Shown here: positions 33,371-41,703 of the stretch, one piece after another | Layout: every line of letters begins with the position of its first letter | Numbering within the stretch: position 1 is the stretch's first letter | NCBI RefSeq assembly: GCF_965283645.1 | Contig: NZ_CBDIPG010000001.1 | Coordinates: 2,170,001-2,234,000, forward strand | Direction: 5' to 3' | DNA length: 64,000 bases | DNA from: Kordia sp965283645 | GTDB lineage: Bacteria; Bacteroidota; Bacteroidia; Flavobacteriales; Flavobacteriaceae | The notes under the pieces: generated by a model | What the model saw: only the letters and a program-made list of their open reading frames with translations | The model's database searches: none | What the model was told of the DNA's origin: nothing | Position numbers and translations under genes: made by a program

Positions 33371-33501
33371 GAGGCTGTCTAAAAAGCTAATAATTATGTC
33401 ATTACGAGAAATTTTTAATTTCGAAGCAATCTGTAAATTAATAACTTAAATTTTACAGATTGCTTCATTTCTTTCGCAATGACGTCTTTTTAGACAACCT
33501 C
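33371..33501. repeat. 131-bp nested palindromic element (MITE- or REP-like)
   Basis: Three sets of arms nest inside each other: GAGGCTGTCTAAAAAG (33371-33386) with CTTTTTAGACAACCTC (33486-33501); GTCATTACGAG (from 33398) with TTTCGCAATGAC (33472-33483); GAAGCAATCTGTAAA (33423-33437) with TTTACAGATTGCTTC (33452-33466). Related pieces occur at 23849-23886 and 29665-29748. It has no coding capacity. As RNA it would fold into one long hairpin and probably terminate transcription of lspA and the converging gene. Confidence 0.85.
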
Positions 33502-33534
33502 TTTCTTTTGACTTCTACTTTTTGTTTCGTTGTA

Positions 33535-33738
33535 CTATAGTGGAGTACTTTCACATTCACTTGGAAGCGCACCATTCGTATCTCTTGATGTATGTGGTTG
33601 GTGTACACGACAATCAAATGCTTCTGTTAACGGTTCTCTTGGGCAAAACCAAGTATATCCTGGCAATCCACCTTTGATAGCTAAGTTAGAAATTGATTTT
33701 TTGTTTAATGACAAGTTTTTTAAATGTCTTTTTTTCAT
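33535..33738 (-). CDS. GG-leader peptide (RiPP-like precursor)
   Basis: The 67 residues start with a canonical leader, MKKRHLKNLSLNKKSISNL, ending AIKGG at residue 24. The putative core (LPGYTWFCPREPL... to ESTPL, 43 residues) has three cysteines, is Pro rich, and contains TSRDT and SECEST at its end. The leader is near identical to those at 35290-36178 and 41704, but no TACGG operator precedes it. The neighbours are a palindromic repeat downstream and the zeta-toxin gene upstream. No modification enzyme is near. Confidence 0.7.
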   Translation of the reverse strand: MKKRHLKNLSLNKKSISNLAIKGGLPGYTWFCPREPLTEAFDCRVHQPHTSRDTNGALPSECESTPL

Positions 33739-33983
33739 AGTTATAGTGTTATGATTACTAATTATTTACTCCTAAACTAGTAAAGAATACTAAGTGTTAT
33801 GAAAACTACTTTCTGAAAGGTTCGTTTGGACTGCTGGAAATATTCAATTTTAAATAGATAAGTTCATAGTATCAATAAAATGATAGCTAACAAAACTGTT
33901 GAGTTTACCAAAATTCCTTTTTTCTTAAAAAAAAGAATCCAATTTAATATTCTTAAAAAAATCACAAATACCTATCGTGATAA

Positions 33984-34718
33984 TTATAAATTTTCTAAAA
34001 AATAAGTATCCATCCAAACCGGAATTGAATCTGAGTGAAATGTTATTTTCTCACCTTTAAAAACATCTAAAACTAACACAGAATTATCTCCACTATTATC
34101 AAAAATAAATGTTCTATGAGTGTGTTGAATGGCTTCAGATAAATAGGTTAGACTTCTATAATACCGTTTTTCAATCTTATCCTCAGGAACAGGGTGACCG
34201 CCATTTATGACGCGCTCGTCAACTCTTTGTTTGTTGATCTCAACATTCTCTGTAGATATAAAGTATAAATAATTTTTATAGCCTTTCGCCTTTGAATTTC
34301 TTAAAGTTTCTAACTTAGAAGAATGAGACATTACCGTCTCAAAAGTTAGTTTCTTACCATTTTCTATGAGTTCATTACGTATAAAATCTGCCAAAATTGA
34401 GGCTTCGTATGAATGAGTTTTAAGATTTGGATTCAAAATTTTACCATTTTGAAATTGAAGATCTATTACAAAACCAGCGGCAGTTACTTTTTTATATAAA
34501 GTATGATTTTCAATAAATGCTGTAAAATATTCACTTGTAATTTGATTGCTTAATCCATAATCAGTAAGAGAAAATATTTTGGAGTCAGCTAATTTTTTCT
34601 CTATTTCATCAGCATTTACATAAACACCGACGTCAAACTTATTTTTCAAAACATCGTAAACAGTGCTTTTACCAGATCCATTAGGTCCTGCAAACATCCG
34701 TAATCGCTTACTAAACAT
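33984..34718 (-). CDS. Zeta-toxin-family kinase
   Basis: The 244-residue P-loop protein has Walker A GPNGSGKST (residues 11-19) directly at the N-terminus, NADEIEKKLADS with the zeta-type Asp-Glu, GKKLTFETVMSH (the substrate-contact region of zeta and related kinases) and the Arg-rich VDERVINGGHPVPEDKIEKRYYRSL lid. Zeta toxins phosphorylate UDP-N-acetylglucosamine; related kinases in this family may have other substrates. Its start overlaps the upstream gene by one base (TAATG), so the two form a unit. Confidence 0.85.
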   Translation of the reverse strand: MFSKRLRMFAGPNGSGKSTVYDVLKNKFDVGVYVNADEIEKKLADSKIFSLTDYGLSNQITSEYFTAFIENHTLYKKVTAAGFVIDLQFQNGKILNPNLKTHSYEASILADFIRNELIENGKKLTFETVMSHSSKLETLRNSKAKGYKNYLYFISTENVEINKQRVDERVINGGHPVPEDKIEKRYYRSLTYLSEAIQHTHRTFIFDNSGDNSVLVLDVFKGEKITFHSDSIPVWMDTYFLENL

Positions 34719-35047
34719 TAAGTAGCCTTTCTACTAATGGTAAGTGTAGCACCTCTCGTGACTTTGCGAGGTTTTAAAACTTGAATAACCTCTCTTTTTT
34801 CTCCTTTAGTTTCCCGAATTACTTCTCCATCAATTACATATACTATTTCATCAAATGTTTCTGTAGCCTTTTGATGAGCAACACGCGTACCTTGTGCAGT
34901 TACTTTGTCTAAAAAGCTCAAATTATCAGCATCTTCCAATTTTTCAAGAGTAACAAAATAAGAAGAAGATTTACTTCTTCCTTGTTGGCGCTTTGAAATA
35001 CTTTTCATCTTACCAATTGCCTTTTTTCTATCTACGCGCTGACTCAT
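34718..35047 (-). CDS. Small basic protein, candidate antitoxin of the zeta-like toxin
   Basis: The 109 residues are strongly basic at the N-terminus (RVDRKKAIGKMKSISKRQQGRSK) with a helical middle and a C-terminal beta-like half (DEIVYVIDGEVIRET). The family is not recognised. Position directly before and coupled (TAATG) to a zeta-type toxin makes an antitoxin role the best guess, although classical epsilon antitoxins are unrelated in sequence. Confidence 0.55.
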   Translation of the reverse strand: MSQRVDRKKAIGKMKSISKRQQGRSKSSSYFVTLEKLEDADNLSFLDKVTAQGTRVAHQKATETFDEIVYVIDGEVIRETKGEKREVIQVLKPRKVTRGATLTISRKAT

Positions 35048-35212
35048 TATATCATTTACTTTATTGATTAACGCTAATAAAAATACAAAAATTGTTCCTA
35101 AAGCCTTAATTATATAGTGCTAATTATTGATTTTAATATTATTTAACAATTAACTATTATAGCTACTTCCCCAATTTTAAGTTAAATAGTAACTAAATTT
35201 TTAAATGTTAAC

Positions 35213-35227
35213 TACGGCTAAACCGTA
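35213..35227. promoter_or_regulatory. TACGG-N5-CCGTA operator, copy 1
   Basis: TACGGCTAAACCGTA. The -7-like TATTTTAA begins at 35250, exactly 22 bp after the palindrome; the leader peptide ATG is at 35290. Confidence 0.75.
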
Positions 35228-35289
35228 AATTGTTTCTCCATGATTTTCATATTTTAAAAGTCAGCTATTAACCTATAAACTTTAAAGTC

Positions 35290-35526
35290 ATGAAAAAAAG
35301 AAACGTAAAATTATTAAAACTTCGTAAAAATTCAATTTCTCATTTAAACCTTGATCAAATAAATGGAGGACTTGTGCAAATCACAAAATTTAATATCTGC
35401 GGCTCACAAATTGACGCTTGCCCGTCTGCGCTTGGCTGTACATTTCTTCAAAATTGCCAGACATTAAACAATACATGTCAAACATTTAATTACGTATGCC
35501 AATCATTGGTAGAATGTCCTAAGTAA
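35290..35526 (+). CDS. GG-leader peptide (RiPP-like precursor), cluster member 1
   Basis: The 78 residues have leader MKKRNVKLLKLRKNSISHL and a GG site at 26-27 (DQINGG). The core of 51 residues carries CGSQIDACPSALGC and then five further cysteines in TLNNTC, TFNYVC and SLVECPK-type repeats spaced about seven residues apart. The motif C-x-S-x-I-D-x-C-P-S-A is shared with the next two genes. It is controlled by operator copy 1. Enzyme partners are not in the window. Confidence 0.76.
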   Translation: MKKRNVKLLKLRKNSISHLNLDQINGGLVQITKFNICGSQIDACPSALGCTFLQNCQTLNNTCQTFNYVCQSLVECPK

Positions 35527-35596
35527 ACAATTTCATTAGATACTAAATAGTAAGTCTATTTGTTCTTTTTCTTTCCATGAAGAACCTATTAATAAC

Positions 35597-35611
35597 TACG
35601 GCTTTACCGTA
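35597..35611. promoter_or_regulatory. TACGG-N5-CCGTA operator, copy 2
   Basis: TACGGCTTTACCGTA, with TAATTTAA beginning at 35634 after 22 bp; ATG at 35673. Each leader gene of the cluster thus has its own promoter. Confidence 0.75.
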
Positions 35612-35672
35612 AAGTATTCAAAAATGATTTTTATAATTTAATGCAAGTTATTAACCTATAAATTTTTAAGTC

Positions 35673-35888
35673 ATGAAAAAAAGAAACGTAAAATCGTTGA
35701 GACTTCGTAAAAGTTCAATTTCAAAATTAGGAGATCAGCATGTAAAAGGAGGAATTTCAGGAACTTTTCCACAACCAACTCCACCAATTAAAATTACTGT
35801 AGGTGGATGTACATCGTTTATTGATGCATGTCCAACAGCATGGTGTCCGCCAACGGTAGATCCAAAAACGTGTCCTTTTCCATATTAA
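35673..35888 (+). CDS. GG-leader peptide (RiPP-like precursor), cluster member 2
   Basis: Leader MKKRNVKSLRLRKSSISKL ends at HVKGG (residue 27). The 44-residue core opens with a Pro/Thr-rich stretch and then GGCTSFIDACPTAWCPPT and KTCPFPY, four cysteines. It shares C-T-S-x-I-D-x-C-P-T-A-W with cluster members 1 and 3. A strongly conserved leader with a changing core is the usual mark of a precursor family using one set of enzymes. Confidence 0.76.
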   Translation: MKKRNVKSLRLRKSSISKLGDQHVKGGISGTFPQPTPPIKITVGGCTSFIDACPTAWCPPTVDPKTCPFPY

Positions 35889-35922
35889 GATTTTTATACA
35901 GAAAGAGGATTGAAGTGTTAAG

Positions 35923-35937
35923 TACGGCTATACCGTA
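35923..35937. promoter_or_regulatory. TACGG-N5-CCGTA operator, copy 3
   Basis: TACGGCTATACCGTA, with TATTTTAC beginning at 35960 after 22 bp; ATG at 35999. Confidence 0.75.
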
Positions 35938-35998
35938 AACTATTTTTATGTGTTTTTTATATTTTACAGATATAGACAACCTAAAAAATTATAAAACC

Positions 35999-36178
35999 AT
36001 GAAAAAAAGAGATGTAAAGTCATTAAAACTTCGTAAAAACTCAATTTCTAACTTGGAAAACAGTCAACTAAAAGGAGGTGCTAGACTTACGTACACATGT
36101 ACATCAGTTATAGACAATTGTCCGTCAGCTTGGTTTTGTCCTACTGACCTTCCTTGGACCTGTAACACTTCTTGGTAA
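35999..36178 (+). CDS. GG-leader peptide (RiPP-like precursor), cluster member 3
   Basis: The ATG at 35999 is chosen over an in-frame ATG at 35948 because it yields the leader MKKRDVKSLKLRKNSISNL, and the upstream ATG would lie within the promoter. GG is at 26-27 (QLKGG). The 32-residue core is ARLTYTCTSVIDNCPSAWFC followed by a Pro/Asp turn and a C-terminal CNTSW, four cysteines. A terminator follows. Confidence 0.76.
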   Translation: MKKRDVKSLKLRKNSISNLENSQLKGGARLTYTCTSVIDNCPSAWFCPTDLPWTCNTSW

Positions 36179-36198
36179 AAGAAAGGTTTGAAGATAAA

Positions 36199-36231
36199 AA
36201 AGAGGAGCGAAAAAATCGCTCCTCTTTGTAT
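36199..36231. terminator. Bidirectional terminator after the leader peptide cluster
   Basis: Stem AAAGAGGAGCGA (36199-36210) / TCGCTCCTCTTT (36216-36227) with an A loop. It ends the + strand leader cluster and the convergent amidohydrolase transcript. Confidence 0.85.
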
Positions 36232-36249
36232 ATATTTTAGTTAAGCTGT

Positions 36250-37530
36250 TTATTGCTTGTATATTTTTCCGTCTTTCATTACAAACACTACATTTTCCAT
36301 CGTAGTAATGTTTTCTGTAGGATCATCATTAACTGCTACGATATCTGCTAAGAAACCTGCTTTCAATTGTCCTAATTCATTTTTCATTCCTAAAATCATT
36401 GCGTTGGTAATGGTAGCCGATTGAATGGCTTCCATCGCTGGCATTCCAGCTTCTACCATAAAACCAAACTCCTTTCCGTTGAGTCCGTGTTCATATACAC
36501 CTGCGTCAGTTCCGAAGGCAATTCCAACACCTTTTTTATAAGCTTTGGCAAATGTTCCTTGAATTTTTGGTCCAACAGCCAATGCTTTCGGCACAATGAT
36601 ATCTGGATAGTATCCTTTTATTTTAGCTTTTGCTTCTACTTCTTTTCCTGCTGTTATTGTTGGTACTAAGTACGCATCGTATTTTTTCATGAGTTCCATT
36701 GTTTCGTCACTCATATATGTTCCATGCTCAATGGTTTTTACACCTCCAATAATAGCGCGTTGCATTCCTTCATCACCATGTGCGTGTGCCGCTACGTGCA
36801 TTCCGTAATCTTTTGCAGTTTCACAGATAACTTTTATTTCTTCAACCGTAAATTGCGGATTACTTCCACTTTTTGCCACACTTAATACACCACCAGTTGC
36901 CGTAATTTTAATGACATCTGCACCATTTTTATACCGTTGACGCACTGCTTTTTTCGCATCGTTTATATTGTTTACGACACCTTCTTTTGGTCCTGGATCA
37001 CCAATGATTTCTTTGCGATTTCCGTTTGTAGGATCGGCATGTCCACCAGTTGTTGCTAGTGATTTTCCTGCGGTAAAAATTCGTGGACCAGCAACTCTTC
37101 CTTGATTTATAGCGTTTCGTAATGAAATATTTACACCTGTTCCACCTAAATCTCGAACTGTTGTAAATCCTGCTTTTAGTGTTACAGCTGCAAAACCAAC
37201 CGAACGAAAAGCTACATCTGCATCATTTAGTGTATATTTTTCTAAATATGCTTTCGGATTGGTTTCACTTTCAATATGAACGTGCATGTCTATCAAACCT
37301 GGCATTACCGTTTTCGACTTTAAGTCGATCATTGTAATGTTTGCTTTTTTAGGTTGTAGATAACCATCTGAAATACTTGTTATTTTGTTTCCAGAAACAA
37401 CAATTGTTTTTTCTGTGAGTACTTTTCCGCTTTCTGTGTCAATGATTTTTCCACAATGAATATATGTTTCTTGTGCCAAAGCAACTGTAGAACAAAGTAT
37501 TCCAAGGAATAATATGAGTAGTTTTTTCAT
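36250..37530 (-). CDS. Exported metal-dependent amidohydrolase
   Basis: A signal peptide (ends ALA-Q) precedes a 400-residue amidohydrolase fold: N-terminal beta strands, VMPGLIDMHVHIE with two metal-binding His, carbamylable-lysine region DVIKITATGGV, HVAAHAHGDEGM and IEHGTYMSD with the next His ligands, and the metal Asp in AFGTDAGVYEHG. The family covers imidazolonepropionase-like and Xaa-Pro or N-acyl amino acid hydrolases, probably periplasmic here. It is 19 bp downstream of galE, likely a read-through operon. Confidence 0.9.
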   Translation of the reverse strand: MKKLLILFLGILCSTVALAQETYIHCGKIIDTESGKVLTEKTIVVSGNKITSISDGYLQPKKANITMIDLKSKTVMPGLIDMHVHIESETNPKAYLEKYTLNDADVAFRSVGFAAVTLKAGFTTVRDLGGTGVNISLRNAINQGRVAGPRIFTAGKSLATTGGHADPTNGNRKEIIGDPGPKEGVVNNINDAKKAVRQRYKNGADVIKITATGGVLSVAKSGSNPQFTVEEIKVICETAKDYGMHVAAHAHGDEGMQRAIIGGVKTIEHGTYMSDETMELMKKYDAYLVPTITAGKEVEAKAKIKGYYPDIIVPKALAVGPKIQGTFAKAYKKGVGIAFGTDAGVYEHGLNGKEFGFMVEAGMPAMEAIQSATITNAMILGMKNELGQLKAGFLADIVAVNDDPTENITTMENVVFVMKDGKIYKQ

Positions 37531-37549
37531 TTGATTCGTTTATGGTTAA

Positions 37550-38575
37550 TTAGTTGGTTTTTCTTATTTTTTGTTCCCATTGCCACGCTGAAAGCATTGC
37601 TTCATCTAAACTAGACGTTGCTTTCCAACCTAAAATAGTATTTGCTTTAGTCGTATCTGCATACGCAGAAATTACATCGCCTTCTCTTCTATTTACTATT
37701 TTATAGTTAAGTGATTGTTTGCTTACACGTTCAAAACTTTGAATGACTTCTAGTACAGAACTTCCTGTTCCTGTTCCTATATTGAATACTTCAAAATACG
37801 TTTCATGCTGTTTGTTTAGCAATCGTTTTAAGGCAATTACATGCGCTTTCGCGAGATCGACCACGTGAATATAATCACGAATACAGGTTCCATCTTTCGT
37901 AGGATAATCGTTTCCAAAAACAGCCAATTGTTTTCGCAAACCAATAGCCGTTTGTGTGATGAAAGGCACTAAATTTTGCGGAACACCATCAGGCAATTCT
38001 CCTATTGCTGTGCTTGCATGTGCGCCAATTGGGTTGAAATATCGCAATGATATTACTTGTAATCCTTTGGCAATTTTGGCAGTATCTTGTAAAATTTCTT
38101 CTCCAATTTGCTTGGTGTTTCCGTACGGAGAAAACGCTTGTTGTATGGGTGCATTTTCCGAAATCGGCATTGTTTCGGCTTGACCGTACACCGTGCATGA
38201 AGAACTAAAGATAAACGCTATGTTTTCGTTGTATTGAATTTGTTGTAATACCGTAACTAACGTTGAAACATTATTTTCATAGTATAACAATGGATTTTCA
38301 ACACTTTCGCCAACCGCTTTACTTGCCGCAAAGTGAATGATTCCTTGAATGTTTTCATGTTTTTGAAAGAATGAAACCGTTGCTTGTTTGTCACGCAAGT
38401 CTAATTCTTCAAACGTTGGACGAATTCCTGTGATACTTTCTATTCCGTTTAAAACAGCTATGGAAGTGTTTGACAAGTTATCAATAATTACAACTTCAAA
38501 TCCTGCTTGTTGCAACTCTACAACTGTATGAGAGCCAATGTAACCTAATCCGCCAGTAACAACTATTTTTTTCAA
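37550..38575 (-). CDS. galE: UDP-glucose 4-epimerase
   Basis: The short-chain dehydrogenase-type enzyme interconverts UDP-glucose and UDP-galactose. The 341 residues show the NAD-binding GGLGYIGSHTVVEL at the N-terminus, HFAASKAVGESV, the catalytic Ser-Tyr-Lys set in SSSCTVYGQ and YGNTKQIGEE, and RYFNPIGAHASTAIGE. The neighbours on the same strand, a DegT-type aminotransferase upstream, and KDO transferase across a divergent gap, suggest surface polysaccharide synthesis. Confidence 0.95.
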   Translation of the reverse strand: MKKIVVTGGLGYIGSHTVVELQQAGFEVVIIDNLSNTSIAVLNGIESITGIRPTFEELDLRDKQATVSFFQKHENIQGIIHFAASKAVGESVENPLLYYENNVSTLVTVLQQIQYNENIAFIFSSSCTVYGQAETMPISENAPIQQAFSPYGNTKQIGEEILQDTAKIAKGLQVISLRYFNPIGAHASTAIGELPDGVPQNLVPFITQTAIGLRKQLAVFGNDYPTKDGTCIRDYIHVVDLAKAHVIALKRLLNKQHETYFEVFNIGTGTGSSVLEVIQSFERVSKQSLNYKIVNRREGDVISAYADTTKANTILGWKATSSLDEAMLSAWQWEQKIRKTN

Positions 38576-38638
38576 ACTTTTCTAATTTGGATGTTGGGTT
38601 TTGGTATTAGGTTCGTTCCTAACGAGTATCTTTTTTAT

Positions 38639-39796
38639 TTATCTAGTAACAAATTCTAATACCGTTTTAGTGATAAATTCTATTTGATCATCTTCTAATT
38701 CGGTATGCATTGGCAATGAAATTACTTCTTTGACCAATTGATTCGTTACAGGGAAATCTGCTTCGTTGTAACGATCGTCTTTGTATGCTTTTTGCAAGTG
38801 TAACGGAATTGGATAATATACACCACAAGGAATTCCGTTGTCGTTTAAGTGTTGTACGAGCGCATCTCTATCAACATTTACAATTCGTAATGTGTATTGA
38901 TGAAATACATGACAGTTGCAACCTGCACAGATTGGATTTTCACAAACTTTTGATATTTGTGGCGTAATGATGTTTTCATTTCCAGCAAAAGCCGCGTTGT
39001 ATTTTTTAGCTGCATTTTGACGTGCGGCATTGTAGGTGTCTAAATTTGGAAGTTTTGCACGTAATATGGTTGCTTGAATGGAATCCAATCGAGAGTTTAC
39101 ACCAACAACATCATGATGATATCGTTTGTACATTCCGTGATTTACGATTCCTCGGATTGTATGTGCTAAATCGTCGTCATTTGTAAAGATAGCACCACCA
39201 TCTCCGTAGCAACCTAAGTTTTTTGATGGAAAGAACGAAGTTGACGCTACATGCCCAATTCCGCCAGCTTTTTTAACGCTTCCGTCTTCAAATGTATAGC
39301 TTGCGCCAATGGCTTGTGCATTGTCTTCAATTACGAATAGATTATGTTGTTTAGCAATTTCTTGAATCGCGTCCATGTTAGCACATTGTCCAAATAAATG
39401 TACAGGTACAATTGCTTTTGTTTTTGGCGTGATTGCTTTGCGAATAGCTTCTGGATCTATATTGAAAGAATCTTTTTCTACATCAACTAATACAGGTGTT
39501 AATTGCAGTAACGCAATTACCTCAACAGTTGCCGCAAATGTAAAATCTGCAGTAATGACTTCATCACCTGGTTTTAATCCAAGTCCCATCATTGCAATTT
39601 GTAATGCATCCGTTCCATTAGCACATGGAATTACATGTTTTACGTCTAAATATTCTTCTAATTCTTTTTGAAATGCATGTACTTCAGGTCCGTTTATGAA
39701 TGCAGATGATGCAATTACATCTAATACGGATTGATCAACTTGGTCTTTTATTTTTGCGTATTGACCTTTGAGGTCGACCATTTGGATTTTCTTCAT
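38639..39796 (-). CDS. DegT/DnrJ/EryC1/StrS family sugar aminotransferase
   Basis: PLP enzyme that usually aminates nucleotide-linked keto sugars. The 385 residues include VDLKGQYAKIKDQVDQSV, CANGTDALQIAMMGLGLKPG, VEDNAQAIGA, the PLP lysine K192 in SFFPSKNLGCYGDGGAIF, and the C-terminal NQLVKEVISLPMHTELEDDQ. A cysteine-rich insert, CENPICAGCNCHVFH, in the C-terminal half is seen in the WecE/PglC-like subset. The gene heads an operon with galE and the amidohydrolase. Confidence 0.92.
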   Translation of the reverse strand: MKKIQMVDLKGQYAKIKDQVDQSVLDVIASSAFINGPEVHAFQKELEEYLDVKHVIPCANGTDALQIAMMGLGLKPGDEVITADFTFAATVEVIALLQLTPVLVDVEKDSFNIDPEAIRKAITPKTKAIVPVHLFGQCANMDAIQEIAKQHNLFVIEDNAQAIGASYTFEDGSVKKAGGIGHVASTSFFPSKNLGCYGDGGAIFTNDDDLAHTIRGIVNHGMYKRYHHDVVGVNSRLDSIQATILRAKLPNLDTYNAARQNAAKKYNAAFAGNENIITPQISKVCENPICAGCNCHVFHQYTLRIVNVDRDALVQHLNDNGIPCGVYYPIPLHLQKAYKDDRYNEADFPVTNQLVKEVISLPMHTELEDDQIEFITKTVLEFVTR

Positions 39797-39888
39797 TCGT
39801 ATCTTTCTTTTGTTCTAACAATATTACAAAATTGTACAACGATACCCAATGAATTTACCTGAAAGAATGTATTTTAGCATCAAACTTT

Positions 39889-41133
39889 TTGCTTTTGTAT
39901 TTTATCTATAACATATTGATATACATTACTGGTTTCTTCTTAAAAATAGTCGCACTATTTCATAAGAAACTTGGACTTTTTGTTGCAGGTAGAAAGACCG
40001 TTTTTGAAACGTTAACCAATAAAATTCAATCTACAGACAACGTTATTTGGTTTCACACAGCTTCTTTGGGCGAATACGAACAAGGTTTACCTGTGTTAGA
40101 AGCACTGAAAAAGCAATATCCGACACACAAATTTGTATTAACTTTTTTCTCGCCTTCGGGTTATGAGGTTAAGAAAGATAGTGGCGTAGCAGATGTTATT
40201 ACCTATTTACCGTTAGACACAAAAGCAAATGCAAAGCGTTTTTTAGATATTGTAAAGCCTGAATTAGTTGTTTTTGTGAAGTATGAATTTTGGCCGAATT
40301 ATTTAGCAGAATTAAAAAAACGATCTGTTCATACGATTTCTATTTCTACTATTTTTAGAGATTCGCAAGTGTTTTTTAAGTCGTATGGAGGTTGGATGCG
40401 AAAATCATTGCATGCGTTTGATCATATTTTTGTACAAGATGAAGCGTCTGAGAAGTTGTTAAATTCTATTCAATATACAAACGTTACTGTTAGTGGAGAT
40501 ACACGTTTTGATAGAGTTTTAGAAATTTTGGATCGTGATAATTCATTACCATTTATTGCTGATTTTAAAGGCGATTCAATGTGTGTTGTTATTGGAAGTA
40601 GCTGGCAAGAAGATGAAAGCATTTTTGTTCCTTTTATCAATTCGTCAACAGAAGCTTGTAAATATATTATTGCGCCACATAATATTAAATCGCAAGAAAT
40701 TCAGAAACTTCAACATCATATTACTAAGAAGACAGTTTTGTTTTCAGAAATGGATCAACATGAAAATTTAAATCAGTTTGATGTTTTTATTGTGGATACA
40801 ATTGGAATTTTGACCAAAATATATAGGTATGCAACTATTGCATATGTTGGTGGCGGCATGGGAACTACTGGTTTGCACAATACCTTAGAACCTGCTGTTT
40901 TTGGAATTCCCGTCGTAATTGGCAAACATTATAAAGGATTTAAAGAAGCCGAAGAGTTGGTAAAACTAAAAGGAGTTCTTTCTATACAGCTTCAAACTGA
41001 ATTTGATACAATAATGACACGCTTGTTAACGGATATTGACTTTAGAAAGCAAGTTGGTGACATTAACCGTAACTATGTGCATTCGCATGGAAATGCAAGT
41101 AACATTATTATGGAATATCTTTCCAAATTTTAA
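39889..41133 (+). CDS. waaA: 3-deoxy-D-manno-octulosonic acid (KDO) transferase
   Basis: WaaA adds KDO to lipid A. The 414-residue GT30-type protein has an N-terminal membrane anchor (about 3-20), IWFHTASLGEYEQGLPVLEAL, FTFFSPSGYEVKK-like loop, VFVKYEFWPNYLAEL and, in the C-terminal half, YVGGGMGTTGLHNTLEPAVFGIPVVIG. The start is a TTG at 39889: the in-frame stop at 39850 leaves no ATG before the anchor. The gene is divergent from the sugar aminotransferase. Confidence 0.93.
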   Translation: MLLYFIYNILIYITGFFLKIVALFHKKLGLFVAGRKTVFETLTNKIQSTDNVIWFHTASLGEYEQGLPVLEALKKQYPTHKFVLTFFSPSGYEVKKDSGVADVITYLPLDTKANAKRFLDIVKPELVVFVKYEFWPNYLAELKKRSVHTISISTIFRDSQVFFKSYGGWMRKSLHAFDHIFVQDEASEKLLNSIQYTNVTVSGDTRFDRVLEILDRDNSLPFIADFKGDSMCVVIGSSWQEDESIFVPFINSSTEACKYIIAPHNIKSQEIQKLQHHITKKTVLFSEMDQHENLNQFDVFIVDTIGILTKIYRYATIAYVGGGMGTTGLHNTLEPAVFGIPVVIGKHYKGFKEAEELVKLKGVLSIQLQTEFDTIMTRLLTDIDFRKQVGDINRNYVHSHGNASNIIMEYLSKF

Positions 41134-41270
41134 TTTTTTCGCAAAAATTTACCTTTTATCTACAAAAGTGACAATTTCAAAGAGTGTTAAGAAGATGTTA
41201 AAATATTCTTTGTTTATCCGTGAAAGAAGTCTTAACATTGCGCAACAATTTAACAATAAATAGAATAGAG

Positions 41271-41627
41271 ATGAAAAAAGTAATTTTAAAGGTTGCACTT
41301 GCCGTTGCATTGGTATTTGGCGTAACTTCATGTGAAGAAGTAAAGAAGAAGACAGATGATGCCGCTGAAAAAACTGAAGAAGTGGCTAAAGATGTAAAAG
41401 AGGAAGTAAAGGAAGCGGCTGAAGCGACTAAAGAAGCCGTGAAAGAAACTGCTAAAGATGTAAAAGATGCAGTTAACGATGCTGTTGATGAAACGAAAGA
41501 TGCAGCAAATGATTTAAAAGAAGGCGCTAAGAAAGCTGTAGAAGACACAAAAGAAGCGGCTAACAAAGCTGTTGAAGATACTAAGAAAGCGGCTAACGAT
41601 GCTAAAGAAAAAGCTTCAGGTCACTAA
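41271..41627 (+). CDS. LEA-like amphipathic lipoprotein
   Basis: The ATG at 41271 gives a lipoprotein signal (VALVFGVTSC, Cys 20); an in-frame upstream ATG would bury it. The mature 98 residues are almost only Lys, Ala, Glu, Asp, Val and Thr in repeats of about 11 residues (KEAVKETAKDVKDAVNDAVD, KKAVEDTKEAANKAVEDTKK), the pattern of group 3 LEA and apolipoprotein-like helices. It may protect membranes or proteins under drying or freezing, or act as an envelope spacer. Isolated by a terminator. Confidence 0.8.
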   Translation: MKKVILKVALAVALVFGVTSCEEVKKKTDDAAEKTEEVAKDVKEEVKEAAEATKEAVKETAKDVKDAVNDAVDETKDAANDLKEGAKKAVEDTKEAANKAVEDTKKAANDAKEKASGH

Positions 41628-41658
41628 GAAATAATATATCTTTTTTGATTCTAAAACT

Positions 41659-41691
41659 AAAAAGCTTCTCCAAAATGGAGAAGCTTTTTTT
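41659..41691. terminator. Terminator after the LEA-like gene
   Basis: Stem AAAGCTTCTCC (41661-41671) / GGAGAAGCTTT (41677-41687) with T run on the + side; it may also stop the converging leader peptide transcript. Confidence 0.85.
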
Positions 41692-41703
41692 TATTCCTTA
41701 TTG

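Noticed and set aside
33880..34005. 41-codon + strand frame running into the end of the zeta-like toxin gene
   Set aside because: No promoter, no recognisable leader, and it overlaps a well supported gene on the other strand.
41198..41566. Long minus-strand frame opposite the LEA-like lipoprotein gene
   Set aside because: Its Ser/Ala/Phe-rich sequence is the mirror of the Lys/Ala/Glu repeats; the + strand frame has a lipobox and a terminator.
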